Shown piece after piece: positions 9,566 through 16,964 of a stretch of DNA of 24,175 nucleotides. Both the position numbers and the translations under genes were made by a program. The stretch covers positions 1 to 24,175 of the forward strand of contig PFJA01000087.1 of the NCBI GenBank assembly GCA_002782905.1, in the 5' to 3' direction. Within the stretch, counting starts at the first letter, position 1; each line of letters opens with the position of its first letter. The notes beneath the pieces are model-generated. The model saw only the letters and a list, made by a program, of their open reading frames with translations. It did not search any database and was not told the origin of the DNA. Source of the stretch: Lysobacterales bacterium CG_4_10_14_3_um_filter_64_11. GTDB lineage: Bacteria; Pseudomonadota; Gammaproteobacteria; Xanthomonadales; Xanthomonadaceae.

Positions 9566-9984
9566 GCGTCAGGCTCCGGCGCGGTGGCAATCGACAAGCG
9601 CGCAAAGCCGAGCTTGCCCAGCACATCCATCGCCGTTACCACATACTGATGAGGGGTGTTGGCATCGGCGCGCAGCAACACGGTTTGCTCGCGCTGCTCG
9701 CCGGCAACACGCACGATCGCTTCGCGCAATGATGCCGGATCAGACTTGAGCACTTCGCTGGCGCCAACGAAATATCGCCCCTTGGCATCGATCTGGATCA
9801 GCAGGGCATCGTTGGGGTCGGTCACCTCGCGCGCACTGGCCTGCGGCAGCTTCACCTGCAACGCCGCGCGCGAATCGAAGGTAGTCGTGACCACGAAGAA
9901 AATGATCAGTGTGAACACCACATCGATCAGTGGCGTCAGGCTGATTTCCGGCTCGTCACGCAGCCGGCCGGTATCGATCTTCAT
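9562..9984 (-). CDS. exbD: ExbD/TolR family biopolymer transport protein
   Basis: ExbD/TolR proteins form the proton-driven motor with ExbB/TolQ and pass energy to a TonB- or Tol-type partner. The 140-residue protein has a short cytoplasmic N-terminus and one membrane helix at about 18-36 (LTPLIDVVFTLIIFFVVTTTF). This helix contains the essential-type aspartate (Asp21). A periplasmic domain with the usual ISIDAKGRYFVG-like strand follows. The ATG overlaps the exbB stop as ATGA. No tonB, tolA, tolB or pal is adjacent, so the partner is unknown. Sitting before msbA is typical of Xanthomonadales. Confidence 0.94.
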   Translation of the reverse strand: MKIDTGRLRDEPEISLTPLIDVVFTLIIFFVVTTTFDSRAALQVKLPQASAREVTDPNDALLIQIDAKGRYFVGASEVLKSDPASLREAIVRVAGEQREQTVLLRADANTPHQYVVTAMDVLGKLGFARLSIATAPEPDA

Positions 9985-10616
9985 GTCCGGCCTTTGCCAC
10001 TGCCCGGTGTGGCCGCCACTTGATCGATCACATCGAGCAGCGCCATCGTCTGCACTTCCATCTCGACCACATAAGCGCTGACCAGGCCGCGGAAATAGCG
10101 GTAAAACATCAGTGCCGGGATCGCCACCACCAGCCCCACCGCAGTGCTCACCAGCGCCTCGCCGATGCCGCCAGCCAGCCGCCCGGCATCACCGACGCCA
10201 AACTCGAGAATATTGAGAAACATGCGGATCATGCCGGTGACCGTGCCGAGCAGGCCCAGCAGCGGTGCCACACCGGCGACCGTTCCCAAGGTATTGAGAA
10301 AGCGCTCCATGCGATGCACGACATGCCGCCCGACATCCTCGACCCGCTCCTTGATCACCTCGCGCGGCCGATGGCGCACGTCCAGCGCCGCTGCCAGCAG
10401 TTCGCCCAACGGCGAGTTGGCGCGCAACACCTCGACATGGGCCGGATCGAGCTTGCGCCGCGCCGCCCATTCGCGCACATCGTCGCCCAGCCCGGGCGGC
10501 AACACCACCGAACGCCGCAGTGTCCAGAAACGCTCGACGATAATTGCTGCGGTCAACGCTGACACGGCCATGATCGGCCACATCACCCAGCCACCCGCCA
10601 TAATCAGTTCCAGCAC
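9981..10616 (-). CDS. exbB: ExbB/TolQ/MotA family proton channel protein
   Basis: This is the partner of the adjacent ExbD. The 211-residue protein has an N-terminal membrane helix (about 8-25) and two more helices in the second half, including GVAPLLGLLGTVTGMI and EALVSTAVGLVVAIPALMFY, both strongly conserved in ExbB/TolQ. The start is taken as GTG at 10616 because a perfect GGAGG lies 7 bases upstream and the protein then begins VLELIMAGGW. An open frame runs 8 codons further up but has no ribosome site. It is the first gene of a five-gene overlapping set through kdsB. Confidence 0.95.
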   Translation of the reverse strand: MLELIMAGGWVMWPIMAVSALTAAIIVERFWTLRRSVVLPPGLGDDVREWAARRKLDPAHVEVLRANSPLGELLAAALDVRHRPREVIKERVEDVGRHVVHRMERFLNTLGTVAGVAPLLGLLGTVTGMIRMFLNILEFGVGDAGRLAGGIGEALVSTAVGLVVAIPALMFYRYFRGLVSAYVVEMEVQTMALLDVIDQVAATPGSGKGRT

Positions 10617-10732
10617 GCACTCGCCTCCGCAAAATTGCAAGCCATAGGATACCGGCTTGGCCAGTGTCGTGCTTCGTACGAGCGGTCACCTTGCTGGTCG
10701 CCCGCGGGGTGCTCCTGCTGGGGCAGCACTCC

Positions 10733-10805
10733 GCTTGTGGGGGCGCGCCTGCGCGCGAAGCTTTATCGCCAATTCGTTCGCCGGCAGGCCGGCTCCCACA
10801 CAAGC
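10733..10805. repeat. Inverted pair of REP sequences (REPIN-like)
   Basis: Two inverted units bounded by GCTTGTG and CACAAGC each read roughly GTGGGRGC-stem-CT-stem-GCGAA. The left stem is GCGCGC-CT-GCGCGC (10743-10756). The right stem, on the opposite strand, is GCCGGC-CT-GCCGGC (10780-10793). This matches the form of Pseudomonas-type REP elements mobilised by RAYT transposases, as recalled from the literature. No RAYT gene is in the window. It lies between comEC and exbB and may separate the two transcripts. Confidence 0.85.
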
Positions 10806-10835
10806 ACGGGCTCGCACCGGCAGCGCACCGCCATC

Positions 10836-13121
10836 TCATTGATCGCGCTCATGCCACAAGCGTCGCCGGTCGTCGCGCCAGCGCTGCACCACACGCGCCC
10901 CGGTGGCATCGACGCGCACCCGGATCAGGCCGGCGTCGGCCGTGTCCACCAGCATCGCGCCGGCATCGCGATAGCGTTGCACCACCGCCGCACGCGGCAG
11001 GCCAAAACGATTGCCGTGGCCGGTTGCCAGCAGCGTGATGCGTGCCGACACCGCTGCCACAAACGCCGGGCTCGACGACGTGGTGCTGCCGTGATGCGGC
11101 ACCAGCAGCACATCCGCTGGCAGCAACCCGGCCTGTTCACGCAGCAGCCGCTGCTCGATCACCGCTTCGATGTCGCCCGGCAGCAAGGCACTACCCAGCG
11201 CGCTGCGGATGCGCAGCACACAACTGCTGTCGTTGCGCAAATACGGAAAATGCGCTGGCGGATGCAGCCAGCGAAAATCGACGCCATCCCAGCGCCACGC
11301 ACCGCCGCGCTGGCAGTCGGTGCCGGCAATCCTATCGTAGCCTTCGGGCCGGTAGCGCTGCGCCGGTGCAAAGGCGCGTGCCACGGCCGCCGCGCCACCA
11401 GCATGATCGTTGTCGCCGTGACTCACCACCAGCGCATCGAGACGAATCAAGCCCATCGCGTGCAATGCCGGCACCACCGCCGCTTCGCCCATGTCAAAGC
11501 GGCCCTGTACCGCCGGCCCGGCATCGAACAGCAGGCTGTGCTCGCGGGTACGCACCAGCACCGACAGGCCCTGACCGACGTCGATCACGTCCAGAGAAAA
11601 TGCGGCCTCGGGCAAGCGCGTCGGGCTTGGCCACAGCAACGGCAAAAACAGTACTGCACCCAGTGCCCGCAGTGGCAGACCGCGCGGCAGCAGCAACCAG
11701 AACGCACCGCTGATTGCCAGAATCAGCGCCAGCAGGCTCGGCGCAGGCAACCACAGCAGCATCCCATGCCAATCGGCCACCCGCTCCAGCGCCTGCCACA
11801 GCAGATTCATGGCAGCCTGCGCCAGCGCAACCATCGGTTCGCCAAGCGGCGGTGAAATCCACAGCAACACGCCGGCAAGCAGGCTCAGTGGCACCACCAC
11901 CAGGCTGATCCAGGGAATGCCGACCAGATTGGCCAACGGCCCGGCCAGCGACGCCTGGCCAAAGAACCAGACGGTCAACGGCAGCAACCCGATCGTGCTC
12001 ACCGCCTGCGCGCTGAGCAGGCCGCGCCATCCCGTGCGCATCACCGGCAGGCACCACAACAGCCAACCGACGCCGAGAAAGCTGAGCCAGAAACCCGGCG
12101 CCAGCACCGACAACGGGTCGGCCAGCAGCACCGCGGTCAGTGCCAGCGCAAACGTCGACGCGGTTCCCGCCGGCCGCCGCAGCAGGCGTGCCAACAGCAT
12201 CACCCCGATCATCAGCAGGGTGCGCAGCGTCGGCAAGGCAAAACCGGCCGCCGCGGTATACAGCCCAGCCATGGCAAATGCCGACACCGCAGCCACCTGT
12301 GGCCGCGGCCAATTCAGGCCGATCCGTGGCCATAGCCAGAACCCCAGACGCGCCAACAGCGCGCCAAACCCAGCCAGCAAACCGACATGAAAACCGGAAA
12401 TGGCGATCAGGTGGGTGAGCCCGGTGGCACGCAGCACGTCCCAGTCGCGCGGACTCAGGTCACGGGTGTCGCCCAACGCCAGTGCGCGCACGAAACGCGC
12501 CTGCGGGCCCATCGCACGCGCCAACCGGTCGCGCCAAGCATCCAGTCCGGATGCAGCCGCCAGGCGCTGCGCCGACTCGGCATCGCGCACATAGCCGGTG
12601 GCCGCCAGGCGCCGCTGCAACGCCAGCCGTTCAAAGTCGAAACCGCCGGGATTGAGCACGCCGCGCGGTCGCCGCAGCCGCACCGTAAATGCCCAGCGCT
12701 CACCGGAGCGCACCATCGGCTCGCGCGCATACTGGTTCAAGCGCACGTCGTGGCCGATCAGCGCCTGCGCCGCCAGCTCGCCGGCATCAATGCGAAACAC
12801 GAAGCGGCCACCATCACCGCGTTGTTCGGGCAGATCGATCACCCGGCCCTGCACATGCAGATCACGGCCTTGCAATGGCGTCGGCAGGCGCACGTTCATC
12901 GCCGCCTGCGCCTGCAGCAAGGCCCAGGCAAAACCCACTGCCAGCGCACCCAGTGCACGCAGCGTGCTGCACCGGCGCAACCATGCCCACAGGCCCAAGC
13001 CCAGAACCGGCACGATCAGCCAGGGCGACGGAATTGCCGGCAAGCGCAGCGCCAGCAGCGTACCAAGCAACAGGCAGGCGGCCACCATCAGGCCGAACCT
13101 CGGCAACGGCCGTGCAGTCAT
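10836..13121 (-). CDS. comEC: DNA internalization-related competence protein ComEC/Rec2
   Basis: ComEC forms the inner-membrane channel for single-stranded DNA in natural transformation. From the ATG at 13121 the protein has 761 residues. It has N-terminal helices plus a DUF4131/OB-like region (about 1-180) and the Competence membrane domain (about 205-480) with GLTHLIAISGFHVGL. A C-terminal metallo-beta-lactamase-like domain (about 505-730) has VSHGDNDHAGG (His568) and LLVPHHGSTTSSS. All three parts look intact, suggesting DNA-uptake ability. An in-frame TTG three codons upstream (13130) is possible, and neither start has a good ribosome site. It is downstream of lolD, with a 186-bp gap. Confidence 0.96.
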   Translation of the reverse strand: MTARPLPRFGLMVAACLLLGTLLALRLPAIPSPWLIVPVLGLGLWAWLRRCSTLRALGALAVGFAWALLQAQAAMNVRLPTPLQGRDLHVQGRVIDLPEQRGDGGRFVFRIDAGELAAQALIGHDVRLNQYAREPMVRSGERWAFTVRLRRPRGVLNPGGFDFERLALQRRLAATGYVRDAESAQRLAAASGLDAWRDRLARAMGPQARFVRALALGDTRDLSPRDWDVLRATGLTHLIAISGFHVGLLAGFGALLARLGFWLWPRIGLNWPRPQVAAVSAFAMAGLYTAAAGFALPTLRTLLMIGVMLLARLLRRPAGTASTFALALTAVLLADPLSVLAPGFWLSFLGVGWLLWCLPVMRTGWRGLLSAQAVSTIGLLPLTVWFFGQASLAGPLANLVGIPWISLVVVPLSLLAGVLLWISPPLGEPMVALAQAAMNLLWQALERVADWHGMLLWLPAPSLLALILAISGAFWLLLPRGLPLRALGAVLFLPLLWPSPTRLPEAAFSLDVIDVGQGLSVLVRTREHSLLFDAGPAVQGRFDMGEAAVVPALHAMGLIRLDALVVSHGDNDHAGGAAAVARAFAPAQRYRPEGYDRIAGTDCQRGGAWRWDGVDFRWLHPPAHFPYLRNDSSCVLRIRSALGSALLPGDIEAVIEQRLLREQAGLLPADVLLVPHHGSTTSSSPAFVAAVSARITLLATGHGNRFGLPRAAVVQRYRDAGAMLVDTADAGLIRVRVDATGARVVQRWRDDRRRLWHERDQ

Positions 13122-13262
13122 CGCCAGCAACCAGAAAACGTGCGGATCATGCGGATTTGCCGGGCGCAGGGTGGGCGCCGATCAACCGCCAGTATGCCGA
13201 GCGCGATGCGTCGCGTCAGTCAGCAATGCACGCACGTCGGGGTAAGCCTTTTCTGATTGGTG

Positions 13263-13290
13263 CCCGCACGCCAGCGCGCAGATGTGCGGG
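13263..13290. other. Inverted repeat CCCGCAC-N14-GTGCGGG in the lolD-comEC gap
   Basis: Perfect 7-bp arms with a 14-base loop begin 18 bases after the lolD stop in the minus direction. CGGGTTACCCG adds a second small palindrome at 13296-13306. They could be transcript-end or leader structures for lolD and comEC. There is no T-tract. The rest of 13122-13307 shows no gene. Confidence 0.4.
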
Positions 13291-13307
13291 TGAAACGGGT
13301 AACCCGG

Positions 13308-13997
13308 CTAACCGGACAGCGCGTGCAGGCGCCCGGCGCGCAATTCCAGCACGCGATCAAAACGCTGCGCCAGGCGCAGATCGTGGGTCACCACCACCAG
13401 GCTGGTGCCCTGGCTGCGGTTCAATTCCAGCATCAGCTCGAACACCGTGGCGGCGGTTTTTTCGTCGAGATTGCCGGTCGGTTCGTCGCCGAGCACGCAG
13501 GCCGGGCGATTCACCAGCGCCCGCGCCACTGCGGCACGTTGGCGCTCGCCGCCGGACAGCTCACCGGGCTTGTGAGCAACGCGATGCCCGAGACCCACCG
13601 CATCCAGCAACACCATCGCCCGTTCGCTGGCGACAGGTACCGCCTCGCCCGCCACCAGCATCGGCATCATCACGTTTTCCAGAGCGGTGAACTCCGGCAA
13701 CAAATGGTGAAACTGGTAGACAAACCCCAATGCGCGGTTGCGCAAATCGCCACGTGCAGCGTCGCCAAGCTTCGACATCGCCTGCCCGGCGACAAACACT
13801 TCGCCCGCGCTTGGTTGATCGAGGCCACCGAGCAAATGCAACAGCGTGCTCTTGCCGGCACCGGATGCGCCGACGATGGCAACGGTCTCGCCCGCCGCCA
13901 CGGCAAGATCGAGATCGCGAAAGATCTCCGCGCGCAAACCGCCTTCAGCGTAGGTCTTGCCGAGGCCGATACAGGCAAGGACGGCGGTTGTGGTCAT
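13308..13997 (-). CDS. lolD: Lipoprotein-releasing system ATP-binding protein LolD
   Basis: LolD is the ATPase of the inner-membrane complex that hands outer-membrane lipoproteins to LolA. The 229-residue protein has Walker [10 protein letters not shown] (43-51), Q-loop Gln95 and the Lol-type [21 protein letters not shown] (92-112). The signature LSGGE is at 147-151, Walker B with DEPTGNLD at 167-178 and the switch His205. The ATG at 13997 follows AAGGAA, which sets the start. An open frame continues 49 codons upstream into the end of lolC but has no family similarity. It follows lolC by 37 bp, a gap that holds a heptamer repeat. Confidence 0.97.
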   Translation of the reverse strand: MTTTAVLACIGLGKTYAEGGLRAEIFRDLDLAVAAGETVAIVGASGAGKSTLLHLLGGLDQPSAGEVFVAGQAMSKLGDAARGDLRNRALGFVYQFHHLLPEFTALENVMMPMLVAGEAVPVASERAMVLLDAVGLGHRVAHKPGELSGGERQRAAVARALVNRPACVLGDEPTGNLDEKTAATVFELMLELNRSQGTSLVVVTHDLRLAQRFDRVLELRAGRLHALSG

Positions 13998-14018
13998 GGG
14001 GTTGGTTCCTTGAAAGCC

Positions 14019-14034
14019 GGGACTGGGGACTCGG
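14019..14034. repeat. GGGACTG/GGGACTC heptamer repeat
   Basis: Two adjacent heptamers plus GG, preceded by AAGCC, directly abut the lolC stop codon. The same AAGCCGGGACT entry and heptamers occur at 16829-16855, so the two sites are copies of one repeat type. Confidence 0.6.
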
Positions 14035-15279
14035 CTACTCATAGCGCAACGCTGCCGCCGGGTCGGTGCGTGCGGCGCGCCATGCCGGGTACACGGTAGC
14101 CAGCAGGCACATGGCAAACGCGACCAGTGCAATCGTGGTGACATCGTCGGCGCGCAGGGCGGTCGGTACCCCGGTGATGTAATACACGTCCTTGGGCATC
14201 AGGTCGATCTGGAAGGTGCTTTCGATGGCGGCCACCACCGAATCGAGCTTCAGCGTCAGCAGTACGCCCGCCAGCACGCCACCAACGATACCGACCAGAC
14301 CAATCACCGCGCCTTGTATCACGAAGATACGCATCACCGTGTTCGGGCGCATGCCGAGCGTGCGCAGGATCGCGATATCGGCCTGCTTGTCGGTTACCAG
14401 CATCACCAGCGAGGACACCAGATTGAATGCCGCAACCGCTATGATCAGCGACACCACCAGAAACATCATGGTCTTTTCCAGCTTGATCGCGCGAAAAAAG
14501 TTGGCATGATCGCGCGACCACTCGCGCACCCGGTACAGCGCCGGCAATTGGTCGGCCAGATCGCGCGCCACCTCATAAGCACGCATCATGTCGTTCAGGC
14601 GCAGACGCACGCCGGTAACGCCATCGCCCAGACGCATCAGTTTTTGTGCATCGCGCAAATGAATGATGGCCAGGCCAAGATCGTAATCCTGCACCCCGGC
14701 CTCGAAAATGCCGACCACGCGAAATCGCTTCAACTGCGGCAGCACACCGATCGGCGTGCTGCGGAACTCCGGCACGAAAGCGGTCACCGAGTCGCCGATA
14801 TCCACGCCCAGCCACAGCGCCAGCTCTTTGCCGAGAATGATGTTGTAGGCGCCGGCTTGCAGATCGGTCAGCGCGCCGGCCAGCATCTTGTCGGCCAGTT
14901 GCGACACTTCACCCTCGCGTTCGGGCAGGATGCCGCGCAGCAATGCGCCCTGGGTTTGCCCGCCCTGCAGCATCGCCTCGCGTTCGGCATACGGCGCGGC
15001 GCCGAGCACGCGCTGGTCGGCATGCGCCACATCCACCACGTGTTGCCAATCATCAAGCGGTGCGCTGATGCCGCTGATGCTGGCATGCGCCACCATGCCA
15101 AGAATGCGGTTGCGCAATTCCTGTTCAAAGCCGTTCATCACCGAGATCACGGTGATCAGCGCCATCACCCCGATCACGATGCCGAGCATTGAGGCGGCCG
15201 AGATGAACGAGATAAAGCGGTTGCGGCGTTTGGCGCGGATGTAACGCAGGCCAATGGCAACAGACAAGGGTCGGAACAC
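14035..15279 (-). CDS. lolC: Lipoprotein-releasing system permease LolC/LolE
   Basis: This is the membrane subunit of the LolCDE lipoprotein-sorting exporter. The 414-residue protein begins [27 protein letters not shown], the usual LolC/E opening. It has a first membrane helix at about 24-46, a large periplasmic domain (about 47-255) and three C-terminal helices ending in AALRYE. The start is GTG at 15279 with GAGG 5 bases upstream, giving the normal family length. An ATG 15 codons upstream would overlap ygfX. Only one LolC/E-type gene is present next to lolD. Either lolE is elsewhere, or a single protein acts as a homodimer as described for LolF; the sequence alone cannot say. Confidence 0.95.
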   Translation of the reverse strand: MFRPLSVAIGLRYIRAKRRNRFISFISAASMLGIVIGVMALITVISVMNGFEQELRNRILGMVAHASISGISAPLDDWQHVVDVAHADQRVLGAAPYAEREAMLQGGQTQGALLRGILPEREGEVSQLADKMLAGALTDLQAGAYNIILGKELALWLGVDIGDSVTAFVPEFRSTPIGVLPQLKRFRVVGIFEAGVQDYDLGLAIIHLRDAQKLMRLGDGVTGVRLRLNDMMRAYEVARDLADQLPALYRVREWSRDHANFFRAIKLEKTMMFLVVSLIIAVAAFNLVSSLVMLVTDKQADIAILRTLGMRPNTVMRIFVIQGAVIGLVGIVGGVLAGVLLTLKLDSVVAAIESTFQIDLMPKDVYYITGVPTALRADDVTTIALVAFAMCLLATVYPAWRAARTDPAAALRYE

Positions 15280-15298
15280 ATCAGCCTCGCAAATCAGA

Positions 15299-15739
15299 TC
15301 AGCAATCGGGCGAAGCCGGGACACGCGCCAAATGCTGTGCCATCAAGCGCAGCGCCCGACGCGATGAGGCGTCCAGCGTATCAGGCCACCACAGGCTATG
15401 GGTGATACCAGAAACCCCATCGTTCAGCGAAACGCCAGCCAATGGCCCGCGCAACTGCACCGCAACGATCACCACCGGCTGCTCACGACCGGCCACGATC
15501 CGTGTGGCGTTGCGATCCAGGCCCGGCCAATGCAGCACCCATGGCGTGCGCCGCGATTCGCGGCGCGTTCGCCATAGAGCCAACGCCAGCACCGCCGCCA
15601 TCGCCAGATAACGGATCGGATCGGGCAATGCGCTTTGCCCGATCGCCACGGCGGCAAGCAGCGCAATCGTCAGCGCGGCGAACAGCGCCCAGCGCGACGC
15701 TCGCCACTCAATGCGGCAAGGTAAGGATGCGTTCGACAA
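15299..15739 (-). CDS. ygfX: YgfX/CptA family inner-membrane protein
   Basis: The 146-residue protein has two closely spaced hydrophobic helices near the N-terminus (about 17-35 and 42-57). A basic linker (RTRRESRRT) and a soluble domain follow, ending in WWPDTLDASSRRALRLMAQHL. That WPD-L-D-...-R-L pattern is typical of YgfX. In E. coli ygfX overlaps and follows sdhE, and here it starts 32 bp inside sdhE, strongly supporting the assignment. E. coli YgfX (CptA) was reported as a toxin affecting MreB/FtsZ, with YgfY as antitoxin. The later role of YgfY as SdhE makes a link with SDH assembly more plausible here. Confidence 0.85.
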   Translation of the reverse strand: MSNASLPCRIEWRASRWALFAALTIALLAAVAIGQSALPDPIRYLAMAAVLALALWRTRRESRRTPWVLHWPGLDRNATRIVAGREQPVVIVAVQLRGPLAGVSLNDGVSGITHSLWWPDTLDASSRRALRLMAQHLARVPASPDC

Positions 15740-15974
15740 GCGCTGCCATGCCCTGCTCGGTTGCCACCTCGCGCCGCATCATCCAGCGCCACAGCCGGTC
15801 ATCCTCGGATTCCAGCAATCGCTCGAACTGCGCGCGCTCGGCGCCATCGGCCTGCGGCCAACGCTGTTCCAGGTAACGCAGCATCAGCACATCGAGCTCA
15901 CGCATGCCACGCCGGCAGCGCCAGCGCAGGCGGCGCGCCGTGGTTTCATCACACGCGCTATCGGAAGCCGGCAC
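15708..15974 (-). CDS. sdhE: FAD assembly factor SdhE
   Basis: SdhE binds the flavoprotein subunit SdhA and promotes covalent attachment of FAD. The 88-residue helical protein carries the hallmark RGxxE motif as RRGMRELD (21-28), followed by LMLRYLEQRWP and the acidic FERLLESEDDRLWRWMM region seen in the YgfY/SdhE family. It lies 4 bp after sdhB on the same strand, so it is made together with its client. It overlaps ygfX by 32 bp. Its calculated start (ATG 15974) gives the normal family size. Confidence 0.95.
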   Translation of the reverse strand: MPASDSACDETTARRLRWRCRRGMRELDVLMLRYLEQRWPQADGAERAQFERLLESEDDRLWRWMMRREVATEQGMAALVERILTLPH

Positions 15975-15978
15975 GGGA

Positions 15979-16764
15979 CTAGATCGAACGCCGTTCGAGC
16001 ATCAACTTCTTGATTTCGGCAATCGCCTTGGCCGGGTTCAGGCCTTTCGGGCAGGTGCGGGTGCAGTTCATGATGGTGTGACAGCGGTACAGCTTGAACG
16101 GGTCTTCCAGATCGTCCAGCCGTGCACCGGTATCCTCATCGCGCGAATCGACGATCCAGCGATATGCCTGCAACAGGATCGCCGGGCCGAGGTAGCGATC
16201 ACCGTTCCACCAGTAACTCGGGCAACTGGTCGAACAACACGCGCACAGGATGCACTCGTACAGGCCGTCGAGCTTCTTGCGTTGTTCCGGCGATTGCAGC
16301 CGCTCGCGCGGCGGCGGCGCACTCTGCGTGCGCAGCCACGGCTTGATCGAAGCATATTGCGCGTAAAAATGGGTGAGGTCGGGTACCAGATCCTTGACCA
16401 CCGGCATGTGCGGCAACGGGTAAACCGGCACTTCCTTTTTCGAGCACTCGCTGATCGGCTTGGTGCAGGCCAGGGTGTTGGTGCCGTCGATGTTCATCGC
16501 GCACGACCCGCAGATGCCTTCGCGGCACGAGCGGCGGAAGGTCAACGTAGGGTCGATCTCATCCTTGATCTTGATCAGCGCGTGCAACACCATCGGCCCG
16601 CAACTGGCCATGTCCACCTCGTAGGTGTCCACACGCGGGTTGGCGGCATCGTCCGGGTTCCAGCGATACACCTTGAAGGTGCGCACTTCGCCCTTGGCAT
16701 CAGCCACCGGGAAGTGCTTGCCCTTGGTGATCCGGGAGTTCTTGGGAAGCGTAAATTCGGCCAT
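15979..16764 (-). CDS. sdhB: Succinate dehydrogenase iron-sulfur subunit SdhB
   Basis: SdhB carries electrons from the flavin in SdhA to ubiquinone through three Fe-S clusters on the cytoplasmic side of the inner membrane. The 261-residue protein has all ligands. The [2Fe-2S] cysteines are C80, C85, C88 and C100. The [4Fe-4S] set is C171, C174, C177 and C238. The [3Fe-4S] set is C181, C228 and C234. The cysteines of the last two clusters follow the E. coli spacing exactly. The ATG at 16764 has an AGGT ribosome site. An unusually wide 200-bp gap containing repeats separates it from sdhA. Confidence 0.99.
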   Translation of the reverse strand: MAEFTLPKNSRITKGKHFPVADAKGEVRTFKVYRWNPDDAANPRVDTYEVDMASCGPMVLHALIKIKDEIDPTLTFRRSCREGICGSCAMNIDGTNTLACTKPISECSKKEVPVYPLPHMPVVKDLVPDLTHFYAQYASIKPWLRTQSAPPPRERLQSPEQRKKLDGLYECILCACCSTSCPSYWWNGDRYLGPAILLQAYRWIVDSRDEDTGARLDDLEDPFKLYRCHTIMNCTRTCPKGLNPAKAIAEIKKLMLERRSI

Positions 16765-16832
16765 TGCGGTTACCTGGATGGGGTTGTGTGCGACGGTTAC
16801 TGCATCTTGGTGACTGGTGTCTCAATGAAGCC

Positions 16833-16855
16833 GGGACTCGGGACTGGGGACTCGG
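16833..16855. repeat. GGGACTS heptamer array in the sdhA-sdhB gap
   Basis: Three tandem heptamers (GGGACTC, GGGACTG, GGGACTC) and GG are preceded by AAGCC. An opposite-orientation pair lies at 16950-16963 and a related array at 14019-14034. Heptamer repeats of this style occur between genes in Xanthomonadaceae genomes, as I recall. No coding role is seen. Confidence 0.65.
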
Positions 16856-16914
16856 AAAAGCTACAGCAAAAGCTCACAGCAAAATCTGGCAAGCCTGCCG
16901 TCCCGAGCCCGTAG

Positions 16915-16941
16915 GATGGGTAGAGCGCAGCGAAACCCATC
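16915..16941. repeat. Hairpin repeat GATGGGT...ACCCATC
   Basis: Seven-bp arms enclose AGAGCGCAGCGAA, preceded by GTAG. This is the well-known GTAGGATGGGTAGAGCGCAGCGAAACCCATC style of dispersed gammaproteobacterial repeat. It sits within the sdhA-sdhB gap between oppositely oriented heptamer copies. The loop resembles that at 1-32. Confidence 0.75.
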
Positions 16942-16949
16942 ACCGTCGA

Positions 16950-16963
16950 AGTCCCGAGTCCCG
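16950..16963. repeat. Inverse-orientation heptamer pair
   Basis: AGTCCCGAGTCCCG is the reverse complement of two GGGACTC-type heptamers. With 16833-16855 it forms an inverted pair flanking the 16915-16941 hairpin. It ends 1 base before the sdhA stop codon region. Confidence 0.6.
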
Positions 16964-16964
16964 A

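Noticed and set aside
7715..9649. Long plus-strand open frame (644 codons) opposite msbA
   Set aside because: It mirrors the msbA coding strand in a GC-rich genome. Its translation is rich in H, Q, R and A with no recognisable domain, while msbA on the other strand has every ABC motif.
13122..13307. Possible small gene between lolD and comEC
   Set aside because: No frame with a start, ribosome site and protein-like composition was found; only small inverted repeats and a short TGCGGAT direct repeat are visible.
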